Made by a program: the position numbers and the translations under genes. The notes under the pieces were generated by a model. The model made no database searches. It had not been told where the DNA came from and worked only from the letters and a program-made list of their open reading frames with translations. Below, piece after piece: positions 24,813-33,213 of a stretch of 64,000 nt of DNA. Location: contig JADJWE010000009.1 of the NCBI GenBank assembly GCA_016716525.1, forward strand, positions 625,843 to 689,842. The letters are read 5' to 3'. How positions within the stretch are numbered: the stretch's first letter is position 1; each line of letters starts with the position of its first letter. Origin of the DNA: Candidatus Flexicrinis affinis. Lineage in GTDB: Bacteria > Chloroflexota > Anaerolineae > Aggregatilineales > Phototrophicaceae.

Positions 24813-26057
24813 CTATGATGCAGCCAAGCGCACAAGCGTTCGTGCCAGCACGTCGACGCCGCGCGCGATGTCTTCTGGCGGTGTGTACTCGTCGGGACGG
24901 TGGCTGTAGCCGTTCCGCGACGGTACGAAGATCATCGACACCGGGCAGATTTCAGCCATGAACAGCGTATCGTGGTAAGCGCGGCTGACCAGTTCGACGT
25001 GCGTGCTGCCGGTCTCGTCTGCCGCGTCGCGGATCGCCGCGACCACTACTGCGTCGCCGTAACACGGGCGGTCGGCGTTGAGGACGGTCCGTTCGATATC
25101 GATCTCGCGGGCGACGGCGACAGCGTGTGCTGCGGCTCCCACCTGTTCCACCATACGATCGCGCGAGGCGAGGTCGATATCGCGGATGTCGATCTCAAGC
25201 GTGACGCGGCTTGCGATGCTGTTGACGGCACCCGGGTAAACATGGCACAGACCGACCGTTGCGACGGCATCCGGTGACTCACTGGCGCGTCCGGTTCGCT
25301 CGACGGCGAGGATCAGCTCGGCGGCGGCGGCAAGCGCGTCACGGCGTTCGGGCATCAGCACCGTGCCGGCATGCCCGCCCGATCCATGTAGTACCACCCG
25401 CAGCGTCGCGGGCGCGGCAATCGCGTTCACGATCCCGATCTGCACGCCGGACGCTTCGAGGCGTGGCCCCTGCTCGATGTGCAGCTCGACAAAGCTGTGA
25501 TAGTGCCCCGGCGCAAGCTGTACGGCTGTCAAGTCGCCGGTATAGCCTGCGTGCGACCGGACTTCGTCGAAGGGGATGCCGTGCGTGTCTTTGAGTGCCA
25601 ACAGCGCGTCCGGCGAAAGCCTTCCCGCCAGCGCCCGACTGCCAAGACAGCCGATCCCGAAACGGGTCGGTTCCTCGGCTGTGAACATCAACACCTCGAT
25701 CGACCGTAGTGGCCGGTATCCGGCGCGCTTCAGCGCACGAATCGCCTCGATTGCGCCGAGGACGCCAACCGTTCCGTCATACCGCCCGCTGTACGGGATC
25801 GCGTCGATATGCGAGCCGGTCGCTATGGCGGGCAGCCCGGGGTCTTCGCCGTCCCATCGCGCAAACACGTTGCCGACCGCATCCTCACGCACGGACAGGC
25901 CCGCGTCGGCCATCAACTGCTTGATGTAAGCGCGCGCAGACAGCTCCACTGGCGTAAACAGCACGCGGGTTACGGCCGGCGCGGGTGCGTCGGAAAAGGC
26001 CGCGAGCGTCTCGAGCTCGGACTGGATTCTGGTGCTGTCAATCATGATGTCGGTCAT
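24813..26057 (-). CDS. Ureidoglycolate amidohydrolase (UAH), M20 amidase family
   Basis: A 414-residue binuclear-metal amidohydrolase. Metal and catalytic motifs: GSHIDAIPYSGRYDGTVG (His, Asp), FTAEEPTRFGIGCLGSRALAG (Glu pair), FVELHIEQGPRLE (His) and late SRAYHDTLFMAEI (His). The EEPTRFGI-CLGSR segment matches plant ureidoglycolate amidohydrolase rather than allantoate amidohydrolase, which has EEGxRF. It would convert S-ureidoglycolate to glyoxylate, CO2 and ammonia, the last step of ureide breakdown. ATG 26057 with GGTGAGG upstream is chosen; a GTG two codons earlier overlaps the aminohydrolase stop. Co-transcribed with that gene. Confidence 0.82.
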   Translation of the reverse strand: MTDIMIDSTRIQSELETLAAFSDAPAPAVTRVLFTPVELSARAYIKQLMADAGLSVREDAVGNVFARWDGEDPGLPAIATGSHIDAIPYSGRYDGTVGVLGAIEAIRALKRAGYRPLRSIEVLMFTAEEPTRFGIGCLGSRALAGRLSPDALLALKDTHGIPFDEVRSHAGYTGDLTAVQLAPGHYHSFVELHIEQGPRLEASGVQIGIVNAIAAPATLRVVLHGSGGHAGTVLMPERRDALAAAAELILAVERTGRASESPDAVATVGLCHVYPGAVNSIASRVTLEIDIRDIDLASRDRMVEQVGAAAHAVAVAREIDIERTVLNADRPCYGDAVVVAAIRDAADETGSTHVELVSRAYHDTLFMAEICPVSMIFVPSRNGYSHRPDEYTPPEDIARGVDVLARTLVRLAAS

Positions 26058-26059
26058 AG

Positions 26060-26845
26060 TCACCTCACCGTGAGCGCATCGCGGTTGACGTCTTTATAGT
26101 ACAGGTAGCTGCTCTGCGTCTTGCCGATGGCGCAGAACCACTGCGGGCAGTACGACCCCATCCAGATCGCGTCCCCGGCCTGAATCGGGTACCACTGATC
26201 GTCAAGCCGGTAGATGCCTTGACCTTCGACCAGATACAGCCCGTGCTCCATGATGTGCGTCTCGACAAACGGCAGCGCGGCGCCGGGCTGAAACGTAAAC
26301 AGGTTGACGGCCATGTCGTACCGCTGATCGGTCGGCAGCAGCACGCGCAGGCGCGCCGCCTCGTCGCCCATGAACGGCGTGCCGTCGCCAGCGCGGGCGT
26401 GACCCGCGACCGGATCGGGCACAGTATCCGTCACGCGAGACGGTACGTACGGCTTCTCGAAGATCATCAGCCGCGCTGGCGACAGCGCCGACAGCGTATG
26501 CGACCGGCCCGCCGGCACGTACAGAAAATCCTCGGCGACCAATGTAGTCGCGCTGCCATCCAGCGCGGCGTCGATCGTGCCTTCAAGCACGAACACAAAA
26601 CGTTCGACGCCCGGCAGCGGTAGGGCAGACTGCGCGCCATCGGCCATCACGGCGATGTACTGGCTGAATCGCGGAAGCCCCCGCATGTGCGGCGAGATCA
26701 GCACGATACCCTGCGTGCCCGTCCAGCCCGGCAGGTCGGCGGTGATGTGCCCGTCTGGCGCGATGAGCGCGTGGTTGGGTTGAACGACGGTGCGGGTCGA
26801 TCCGAACGGTTTCATGGCAGTAGGCGGCTCCGGCAGGCGAGTCAT
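26060..26845 (-). CDS. allE: (S)-ureidoglycine aminohydrolase
   Basis: A 261-residue double-cupin protein. Cupin 1 holds VFVLEGTIDAALDG and FLYVPAGRSHTLSA; cupin 2 holds FVETHIMEHGLYLVEGQGIYRL and AGDAIWMGSYCPQWF, with the Mn-binding His/Glu/His set in ETHIMEHG. This matches UGlyAH (YlbA/AllE), which releases ammonia from S-ureidoglycine to give S-ureidoglycolate. ATG 26845 (MTRLPEP) is given as start; another ATG at 26815 is possible and the longer frame to 26899 is not conserved in character. It overlaps or abuts the UAH gene downstream and is divergent from the uricase operon, so the two operons share one control region. Confidence 0.9.
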   Translation of the reverse strand: MTRLPEPPTAMKPFGSTRTVVQPNHALIAPDGHITADLPGWTGTQGIVLISPHMRGLPRFSQYIAVMADGAQSALPLPGVERFVFVLEGTIDAALDGSATTLVAEDFLYVPAGRSHTLSALSPARLMIFEKPYVPSRVTDTVPDPVAGHARAGDGTPFMGDEAARLRVLLPTDQRYDMAVNLFTFQPGAALPFVETHIMEHGLYLVEGQGIYRLDDQWYPIQAGDAIWMGSYCPQWFCAIGKTQSSYLYYKDVNRDALTVR

Positions 26846-26901
26846 CCCGACGACTCTACCGCATCCGCGGCGTAGACACCGCATCGACATCCCCGCCAAT
26901 G

Positions 26902-26930
26902 TTGGGAAGCGCCGGATTTCTCGCTAGAAT
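26902..26930 (+). promoter_or_regulatory. Putative promoter of the urate-degradation operon
   Basis: TTGGGA at 26902-26907 and TAGAAT at 26925-26930 are 17 bases apart. The expected start is near 26937, leaving a leader of about 26 bases before the OHCU decarboxylase ATG. No clear operator was recognised between the divergent operons. Confidence 0.55.
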
Positions 26931-26962
26931 CCGCGGCCATCGCCGCTCATCGGAACGCGTAC

Positions 26963-27460
26963 ATGGATCTCGACACGCTCAATACACTGCCAAGCGGGCA
27001 GTTCTTGGAAGCCATCGGCGGCCCGCTGGAAGGCGAGACGTGGCTTGCAGCGCGTGTCGTACAGCGCCGTCCGTTTGCCGATCGCGACGCGCTGATCGCG
27101 GCGTTCGCCGACGCCATCGGTGCGGCCAGCGCGGACGAGAAGATCCGTCTGCTCGAGTCGCATCCCGAACTGGCCGTCAAGGTGGACCGCGAACTCAGTT
27201 CCGCGTCGCAGCGTGAACAGGCATCTGCCGGCCTCGACCGCCTGACGCCGGACGAGCACGACGAGTTCAAGTTGCAGAATCAGGCGTACCGCGCGCGTTT
27301 CGGGTTCCCGTTCGTCATCTGCGCGCGAGAGAATACCAAGCACAGCATACTCGCCGCCTTTCGCCAGCGGCTCACGCACACCCGCGAGGCCGAAATCGAG
27401 AACGGCGCGCACGAGGTGTTCAAGATCCTGCGCCTCCGGCTGATCGACCTGATTTCCTGA
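26963..27460 (+). CDS. uraD: 2-oxo-4-hydroxy-4-carboxy-5-ureidoimidazoline (OHCU) decarboxylase
   Basis: A 165-residue all-helical enzyme. It starts LDTLNTLPSGQFLEAIGGPLEG, as usual for the family. Catalytic His and Glu lie in LLESHPELA; the C-terminal half has LNxAY-like LQNQAYRARFGFPFVICARENT, the substrate-binding segment. It decarboxylates OHCU to S-allantoin, the third step after uricase and HIU hydrolase. It is the first gene of the five-gene operon (uraD, uox, allB, uraH, allC). All expected active-site residues are present. Confidence 0.92.
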   Translation: MDLDTLNTLPSGQFLEAIGGPLEGETWLAARVVQRRPFADRDALIAAFADAIGAASADEKIRLLESHPELAVKVDRELSSASQREQASAGLDRLTPDEHDEFKLQNQAYRARFGFPFVICARENTKHSILAAFRQRLTHTREAEIENGAHEVFKILRLRLIDLIS

Positions 27461-27493
27461 CCCAAGCTCACCTAAGCGACGGAGACTCACCGC

Positions 27494-28426
27494 ATGAAGA
27501 CACGCATTTCGTACGGCAAGGGCAACATCGCCTTGTATCGCACCGGCGCGACGCCGCTTCGCGGCCTGCCGTCGATCCCCGAATCGCCGTTCACCGGCAG
27601 CAGCAGCCCATTGTTCGCGGTCGACGTGCAGGTCGAGGTCTTTGGCGATACGTTCCTGCCTGCCTATACCGTGGGCGACAACTCGCGCGTGGTCCCGACC
27701 GCCACGATGACCAACTTCATCCTGCAGAAAGCGCGGCTGTACACCGGCGCGACGCTCGAAGGCTTCCTGCACTTCATCGGCACGCAGATGCTCAAGCAGT
27801 ACGCCGACATGGAATCCATTCGCATCAGTGGCAGCGAACTGCCGTTTGCCGCCGCGACCATCACCAACGACGGCGGCGTCGCTTCGGTGCCGAGCGATAC
27901 GACGTTCGCGGCGGTCGAAGGTACGAAGGCGTATGCCTCGCTCGACCTCGAGCGCGACAGCAGCGGCGGTGTAAAAATCACCGCGCACGAGTGCGGACGG
28001 CGCGACATGAAGCTCGTCAAGTTGACCGGCAATGCGTTCGCCAAGTTCGTACACGACGAGTTCACGACGCTTCCCGAAAGGACCGATCGCCTGCTGTACA
28101 TCTACCTCGACATGGGCTGGCACTACGCCGATATCGAGGACGCCGTGCAAAGCGACCTTCGCCGCTACATTTCGGCGCGGCAGGTGTACGACCACATTCA
28201 GCACACGTTCCACGACTTCGTCAATATGTCGATTCAGCATCTGGTGCATGAAATGGGGATGCGCTTGCTGACTCGATTCCCGCAGATGGGCGAAGTGTGG
28301 TTCAACGCGCAGAACCGGCTGTGGGAGGTCACGGCGGAAGCGCCGGGCGAGGATGCCAAAGTGTATATGGACCCGCGCCCGCCCTACGGCATGATCTCGC
28401 TGCACTTGAGCCGCGAGAACCTGTAA
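27494..28426 (+). CDS. Factor-independent urate oxidase (uricase)
   Basis: A 310-residue tandem T-fold enzyme. The catalytic lysine is in the N-terminal ISYGKGNIALYR, and the threonine partner in VGDNSRVVPTATMTNFIL. The usual TDxxKN of uricases reads TATMTN here, so the Asp and Lys are replaced while the catalytic Thr remains. The second half has IQHTFHDFVNMSIQHLV and ends in PYGMISLHLSREN. The enzyme oxidises urate with O2 to 5-hydroxyisourate and H2O2 without cofactor. It lies 33 bases after uraD and 17 before allB. Length is normal for bacterial uricase (about 300). Confidence 0.93.
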   Translation: MKTRISYGKGNIALYRTGATPLRGLPSIPESPFTGSSSPLFAVDVQVEVFGDTFLPAYTVGDNSRVVPTATMTNFILQKARLYTGATLEGFLHFIGTQMLKQYADMESIRISGSELPFAAATITNDGGVASVPSDTTFAAVEGTKAYASLDLERDSSGGVKITAHECGRRDMKLVKLTGNAFAKFVHDEFTTLPERTDRLLYIYLDMGWHYADIEDAVQSDLRRYISARQVYDHIQHTFHDFVNMSIQHLVHEMGMRLLTRFPQMGEVWFNAQNRLWEVTAEAPGEDAKVYMDPRPPYGMISLHLSRENL

Positions 28427-28443
28427 GCGCCGGTGGAGGAAGC

Positions 28444-29760
28444 ATGACCGACCTGATCATTCGCGGGGCGCGGGTGGTCGACGCGACACAAGATCACGTC
28501 GCCGATGTGGCGATCAAAGACGGCACGATCGAGGCGGTCGGCCCGAACCTGTCGCAGAACGCCGCGGCGGAAAAGGATGCTTCCGGACTGGTGTTGATGC
28601 CGGGCGGCATCGACCCGCACGTGCACTTCAACGAGCCGGGACGGGCCGATTGGGAGGGCATCGCCACCGGATCGGAATCGCTGGCGCGCGGTGGTGTGAC
28701 GACCTACTTCGACATGCCGCTGAACTCCAGCCCGGTTACGACCACCGCGACGGCCTTCGACCTCAAGCGGCAGGCGATCCGCGCGCACAGTCGTGTGCAC
28801 GGATATCTGTGGGGCGGGTTGATCCCCGGCAGCGTCGACGAGATGATGGGCATGTCGCTGCTCGGCGCGGTCGGGTTCAAGGCATTCATGTCGAACAGCG
28901 GACTGCCCGAGTTTCCGGCAGTCGATGACGCGACGTTGTTCGCCGGGATGCTGCGCGCGGCCGAACTGGGCAAGATCGTTGCCGTACACGCCGAAAACGA
29001 CTCGATCACGGCCGCGCTGGCGCACGAGGCGCGTTCGGCCGGGCGGGTTGGCGTGCGCGCATATCTCGACTCGCGGCCGATCATCGCCGAACTGGAGGCC
29101 GTGCAGCGCGCGCTGTTCTTCGCGGGCGAGGCGCACTGCAAGCTCCACGTCGTACACGTCAGCAGCGGGCATGCCGTCGAGCTGATCGCCCGCGCCCGCG
29201 CCGACGGCCTCGATGTCACGTGCGAAACGTGCCCGCACTATTTGGTGCTGACCGATGAGGACGTCGAGCGGATCGGGGCCGCGGCCAAGTGCGCGCCGCC
29301 AATCCGCAATGCGCGCGAACAGGCCGCGCTGTGGACGCATCTTCTCAGTGGCGCGATCAATATGGTCGCCTCCGATCACTCGCCGGCGCCGCCGGAGATG
29401 AAAGTCAGCGCGGACTTCTTCGCTGTATGGGGCGGGATTGCAGGCTGTCAGTCCACGCTGCCGCTGCTGCTGACCTACGGCTATCATCAGCGCGGCATGC
29501 GCCTCAGCGAAATTGCCGCCGTGACCTCGCGCAACGTCGCGGAACGTTTTGGCCTGCGCCACAAGGGGCGGATCATGCCGGGTATGGACGCCGACCTCGC
29601 GCTGGTGGACATTGACGCGACGTGGCGGCTCGCCGCCGCGGACCTCGCATACCGCCACTCGATCAGCCCGTATGTCGGGATGGAGATGCGCGGCAAGGTG
29701 CTCGGTACATGGGTGAAGGGAGTGCAGGTCTATGGGCCGTCTAACCACACACGTGCTTGA
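28444..29760 (+). CDS. allB: Allantoinase
   Basis: A 438-residue cyclic amidohydrolase. Zinc ligands are seen in GGIDPHVHFNEPG (HxH), GFKAFMSNSG (carboxylated Lys), VAVHAEN (His), VVHVSSGHA (His) and NMVASDHSPA (Asp). The NEPGR segment and CETCPHYL support allantoinase over dihydroorotase or hydantoinase. It hydrolyses S-allantoin to allantoate in the cytoplasm. ATG 28444 follows GGAGGAAGC; the frame upstream to 28297 lies inside the uricase gene and is discarded. Its 3' end overlaps uraH by 29 bases. Confidence 0.93.
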   Translation: MTDLIIRGARVVDATQDHVADVAIKDGTIEAVGPNLSQNAAAEKDASGLVLMPGGIDPHVHFNEPGRADWEGIATGSESLARGGVTTYFDMPLNSSPVTTTATAFDLKRQAIRAHSRVHGYLWGGLIPGSVDEMMGMSLLGAVGFKAFMSNSGLPEFPAVDDATLFAGMLRAAELGKIVAVHAENDSITAALAHEARSAGRVGVRAYLDSRPIIAELEAVQRALFFAGEAHCKLHVVHVSSGHAVELIARARADGLDVTCETCPHYLVLTDEDVERIGAAAKCAPPIRNAREQAALWTHLLSGAINMVASDHSPAPPEMKVSADFFAVWGGIAGCQSTLPLLLTYGYHQRGMRLSEIAAVTSRNVAERFGLRHKGRIMPGMDADLALVDIDATWRLAAADLAYRHSISPYVGMEMRGKVLGTWVKGVQVYGPSNHTRA

Positions 29761-30085
29761 CACGTTCCACGGCCGGCCAGCCAACGAGATGGTCATCGAG
29801 CTTTGGCGCATAGAAGGCGGGCTGCCGGTGCACGTAAAAAACGTGACGACGAACGCCGACGGCCGCGTCGACGGGCCGCTGCTTGACGGCGACGAACTGA
29901 CTGCTGGCGATTACGAACTGCTGTTCCACGTGCGCGAGTACTTCGTGCTCCACAGCGGCAGCGCCGGTGCGTCGCCGTTTCTCAATCGCGTGCCGGTGCG
30001 CTTCACCGTGTGGGACGCCACTCAACACTATCATGTGCCGCTGCTGGTCACGCCGTGGGCCTACAGCACCTATCGCGGTAGCTAA
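29732..30085 (+). CDS. uraH: 5-hydroxyisourate hydrolase (transthyretin-like protein)
   Basis: A 117-residue transthyretin-fold enzyme. The family signatures are LTTHVLDTFHGRPA at the start (catalytic His), GRVDGPLL (Arg) and the C-terminal YSTYRGS tetrapeptide, which is complete. HYHVPLLVTPWAYSTYRGS also gives the second catalytic His. It hydrolyses 5-hydroxyisourate to OHCU, the second step of urate breakdown. The gene overlaps allB by 29 bases. No signal peptide, so it is cytoplasmic. Confidence 0.95.
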   Translation: MGRLTTHVLDTFHGRPANEMVIELWRIEGGLPVHVKNVTTNADGRVDGPLLDGDELTAGDYELLFHVREYFVLHSGSAGASPFLNRVPVRFTVWDATQHYHVPLLVTPWAYSTYRGS

Positions 30086-30114
30086 AGACGGGTTGGAAGC
30101 GATGAGTGTACACA

Positions 30115-31359
30115 ATGAACATCAACGCTGAACGTCTGTTGGCCGCGATGGACGAACAGGCGGCGATCGGCCGCACCGAGGACGGCGGCTTGAGCCGCAT
30201 GTCACTGTCGGACGCCGACCTCGAGGTGCGCGAATGGTTCGCTGAGCGCGCGCGCGCCGGCGGCCTGACAGTGCGCACCGATGGCGCGGGCAACCAACGC
30301 GCAGCATTCGCCAGCCCTCGCCCCGACGCGCCGACCTTGCTGATCGGGTCGCATCTCGATTCGGTACCGAACGGCGGCCGGTTCGATGGCGCGCTTGGTG
30401 TTGTGGCTGGCCTTGAGGTTGCGCTGACGCTGGCTGACGCCCGCGCGGATCTGCCGTTTCATGTCGAAGTCGTCAACTTTACCGACGAGGAAGGCACACG
30501 GCTCGGTCTTTTGGGCAGCACCGCGATGTGCGGCATATTGACCGGCGAGACGTTGGACAGTGTGCGGCTTGGGTGCGCCGAACTGGACGCTGCGCTCGAG
30601 CGTGTCGGAGGCTCGTGCGACACGGCGCTGTCAGCGCAGCGCGACTTCTCCGACGTCGTGGGATACTTCGAGGTGCATATCGAGCAAGGCACGCGCCTCG
30701 AACGCGCAGGTGTCGATGTCGGCGTCGTCACGGCGATTGTCGGGATTCGGTCGTACTGGCTCACTTTCGGCGGTCAAGCGGCGCACGCCGGCACCCGGCC
30801 GATACCCGATCGGCGCGATGCGTTCATGGGTGCAGCGCAGTTTGGCCTAGAGGCGCGCCGGCTTGTGCTCGAACGCTTTTCGCCAGGGGTATGCAACGTC
30901 GGCGCCGTGCAGGTCGAGCCGGGCGCGTTCAACATCGTTCCCGCCACGGCGCGTATCGCGTTCGAGTTTCGCCACGGCGATCCCGCCACGCTCGACGCGA
31001 TGGAAGAATCGCTGCTTGTGCTGGCGCAGCAGGCGGCTGACGACCACGGCCTGTCTCTGGAGATCACATCTGCTGGAGGCGCCGAACCCGCCCTGATGGA
31101 CTCGCGCTTGGTCGAGACGGTCGAACGTGCAGCGGACGGCGCGGGGTTGAGCCATCAGCGCCTGATGAGCTTTGCCGGCCACGATGCACAGATGCTGGCC
31201 CGTGTCACGCCCAGCGTGATGTTCTTCGTGCCGTGCAGGGAGGGCATCAGCCACAATCCGGCAGAGTACTGTTCGCCGGAGGATTGTGTCAACGCGGCAC
31301 GGGTGATGCTCAACAGCGTGCTGCTGACGGCAGAGTTGTTTTCGAAATCGTCTGATTGA
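30115..31359 (+). CDS. allC: Allantoate amidohydrolase (M20 amidase family)
   Basis: A 414-residue binuclear amidohydrolase. Motifs: GSHLDSVPNGGRFDGALGVV (His, Asp), FTDEEGTRLGLLGSTAMCG (Glu pair), EVHIEQGTRLE (His), and SFAGHDAQMLARV plus GISHNPAEY near the end. The EEGTR segment and AGHDA fit the allantoate amidohydrolase/N-carbamoyl-amino-acid hydrolase branch, in contrast to the EEPTRF of the gene at 24813. It would convert allantoate to ureidoglycine, ammonia and CO2. ATG 30115 is chosen; GTG 30106 is an alternative. The assignment to allantoate rests partly on the pathway context: this is the one step otherwise missing. Confidence 0.82.
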   Translation: MNINAERLLAAMDEQAAIGRTEDGGLSRMSLSDADLEVREWFAERARAGGLTVRTDGAGNQRAAFASPRPDAPTLLIGSHLDSVPNGGRFDGALGVVAGLEVALTLADARADLPFHVEVVNFTDEEGTRLGLLGSTAMCGILTGETLDSVRLGCAELDAALERVGGSCDTALSAQRDFSDVVGYFEVHIEQGTRLERAGVDVGVVTAIVGIRSYWLTFGGQAAHAGTRPIPDRRDAFMGAAQFGLEARRLVLERFSPGVCNVGAVQVEPGAFNIVPATARIAFEFRHGDPATLDAMEESLLVLAQQAADDHGLSLEITSAGGAEPALMDSRLVETVERAADGAGLSHQRLMSFAGHDAQMLARVTPSVMFFVPCREGISHNPAEYCSPEDCVNAARVMLNSVLLTAELFSKSSD

Positions 31360-31557
31360 CTAAGGATTTCAGGTTGGGACGCTGTCCCAAGCCCTGCCAG
31401 AAGGCTTTTGCCCTCCGGTCATCAACCGCATGAACGCAACGACAGAGTGGCGGCAGGCGGCAGCGTGGCGGAGTCTGGTCTCCGCAAAATGGGAGCAATG
31501 GGGCCAGAGGGGTGTAAACCTCTTGTGGAGTTGTGGAGGCAACGCCTCCGCAGAATC
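31360..31557. other. Intergenic region with three hairpins
   Basis: TTGGGACGCTGTCCCAA (31374-31390) is a perfect 7-bp palindromic stem right after the allC stop and may end the urate operon, though no T-run follows directly. Two more stems follow: AGAGG with CCTCT around 31506-31523, and a 9-bp stem at 31532-31552. No ORF of coding character is seen. Function of the last two is unknown; they lie in the convergent gap before the ccm operon end. Confidence 0.5.
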
Positions 31558-33213
31558 CTATGACTTCCCGCGCTTTTCTTTGCGGAGGACTTCGGCCAGT
31601 TGGTCCTTGAGCTTCTTGCGCCGGCTCTCGTACACGTCTTCGGCGATCTGTCCGTCGCGGTAGAGCAGGTCGAGCTGTGCGATCTGGGCCACCAGCGACT
31701 CGGAGCCACGAGGGCCGCTGCGCCGCTGTTGGATGATCAGGATGCCTGCCAGCGCGGTCGTTGCAATGCCGACCACCGTGAGTACGACGCCGAGGACCAA
31801 CTGTGGGCTGGGCGGCGTGGCGGCGGGATCGGACGGGTACAGCGTGAAGATCAATAGGTCGCCCGCGTTGAGCGGATTGCCAACGTAGTCCTCGAACGTG
31901 CCGCCTGAGAACTGCAACGTCCCCTGTGATTGGAACTGTTCGCTCTCGACACGGAACTGGCCCGGCACCAGCATCAGTTCCGGTTGGTTCGTCATCGGGT
32001 AGTCGACATTGAACGTCAACGTCGTGCCGCCTTCGTCGAACGGCATCACGTACGAAACGTGGATGATGTGGTCCGTGCCCGGGACGACAGGCAGCGTGTC
32101 GATGACCGTGCTGCTGGCCTGATCCCAGATGTACCGCTGAGAGTCGAGCCCGATTGGCACCGCGCCTGCAGGGAGTTGGATTGGGACTACGCCGTAGCGG
32201 TTGGGCTGGACGAACGTTGCCTGCCGGTAAACCTTGTCGGACAGGTTTTCGATCTGCGTGACGAGCAGCACTTCCAGCGTGCCGTCTTCGCGCGGGGCTG
32301 CCTGATGCAGCAGCAGGTCGATTGCAAGATCGGCCGGGTCGCTGGTGACGTCGTAGATGGTCAGCGGCATATCGAGTAGGCCCGTCTCGGGCACTGCGTC
32401 GCCGCCGGTCTGCATGTCGCTGACGAACGTCACCTCGTTGTACGTCGTGCTGGTCATGTAGACATACTGCGGGTCGATCGGTACGTCCTCAAACCGGTAG
32501 CGTCCGCCTTCCGCGACAGCGGTATTGGCGAGCACTTCCTCGCCGGCCATTGAGAACACGAACAGGCGAGTCTCTAGGCCTTCGGGAAGCGCAGCGCCTG
32601 CTGTACCCACGTTGATCGTGCCTTCGACTGTCCCGAACCCGACCGAGCTCGGCGCTTCGGATGCACTGTCGGTGCCGGTTTCGGTCGCTTCGGGTTGTGA
32701 ATCGGTAGACGTGTCAGTGCTTGCCACCGCCGTGACCTCCGGCGTCGAGGCTGGCTCGAGCGCGACGAGGTCGATTAAGCTGTACGCGTACTGGGCGACC
32801 GCGCGCCGCTCGTCCTCGCTGAGCGCGTCGCGCCACGGCGGCATCAGGTTCTCGATCCGCCCATTGGTGATGATCTCGTAGTAGTCCTCAAGCGTCACGC
32901 CGGGGCGCCGGGTCGGATCGGTCATGTCGGGAATGTTGTCGATCTGCCCGCTGGCGACCAGATCACCGTCACCGCGACCTTGCGGCCCGTGGCAAGTTGC
33001 GCAGCGCGCGGCAAAGATCTGCGCGCCGGCGGCCATCGGGTCGGCGATCGGTGTCGCCGGTGCGGCGAGCGATGGGGCTGGGCGCAGAGTCGAGACGACC
33101 TCGGGCTCGCCACCCAAACCGCTGCAGCCTACGGCCGCCCACAGAACCAAGACAGCCAGAACCCATACCCGAAGCGTCGCACGCTTCGGCGCGACATGCT
33201 GAAAACTGTACAT
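31558..33213 (-). CDS. Membrane-anchored monoheme cytochrome c with large extracytoplasmic domain and SHOCT-like tail
   Basis: A 551-residue protein. Residues 14-30 form a lipoprotein-type signal (WVLAVLVLWAAVGC, lipid Cys at 30). A cytochrome c domain follows with CATCH at 71-75 and NLMPPW supplying the axial Met. A Thr/Ser-rich linker leads to a large beta-rich region (TVEGTINVGTAG onward, about 200-480) of unknown type. A single helix near residue 490-515 is followed by a short cytoplasmic tail, LLYRDGQIAEDVYESRRKKL, like a SHOCT module. It is the last gene of the ccm operon, overlapping the ccmI-like gene by one base, so it may be a client or a helper of the maturation machinery. Confidence 0.75.
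   Translation of the reverse strand: MYSFQHVAPKRATLRVWVLAVLVLWAAVGCSGLGGEPEVVSTLRPAPSLAAPATPIADPMAAGAQIFAARCATCHGPQGRGDGDLVASGQIDNIPDMTDPTRRPGVTLEDYYEIITNGRIENLMPPWRDALSEDERRAVAQYAYSLIDLVALEPASTPEVTAVASTDTSTDSQPEATETGTDSASEAPSSVGFGTVEGTINVGTAGAALPEGLETRLFVFSMAGEEVLANTAVAEGGRYRFEDVPIDPQYVYMTSTTYNEVTFVSDMQTGGDAVPETGLLDMPLTIYDVTSDPADLAIDLLLHQAAPREDGTLEVLLVTQIENLSDKVYRQATFVQPNRYGVVPIQLPAGAVPIGLDSQRYIWDQASSTVIDTLPVVPGTDHIIHVSYVMPFDEGGTTLTFNVDYPMTNQPELMLVPGQFRVESEQFQSQGTLQFSGGTFEDYVGNPLNAGDLLIFTLYPSDPAATPPSPQLVLGVVLTVVGIATTALAGILIIQQRRSGPRGSESLVAQIAQLDLLYRDGQIAEDVYESRRKKLKDQLAEVLRKEKRGKS

Noticed and set aside
26924..28405. A 493-codon minus-strand frame opposite uraD and the uricase gene
   Set aside because: Spans two real genes and the gap between them; composition is typical of a GC shadow.
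31374..31390. The palindrome TTGGGACGCTGTCCCAA as an operator
   Set aside because: It lies just after a stop codon in a convergent gap, with no promoter beside it, so a transcript-end stem is the simpler reading.
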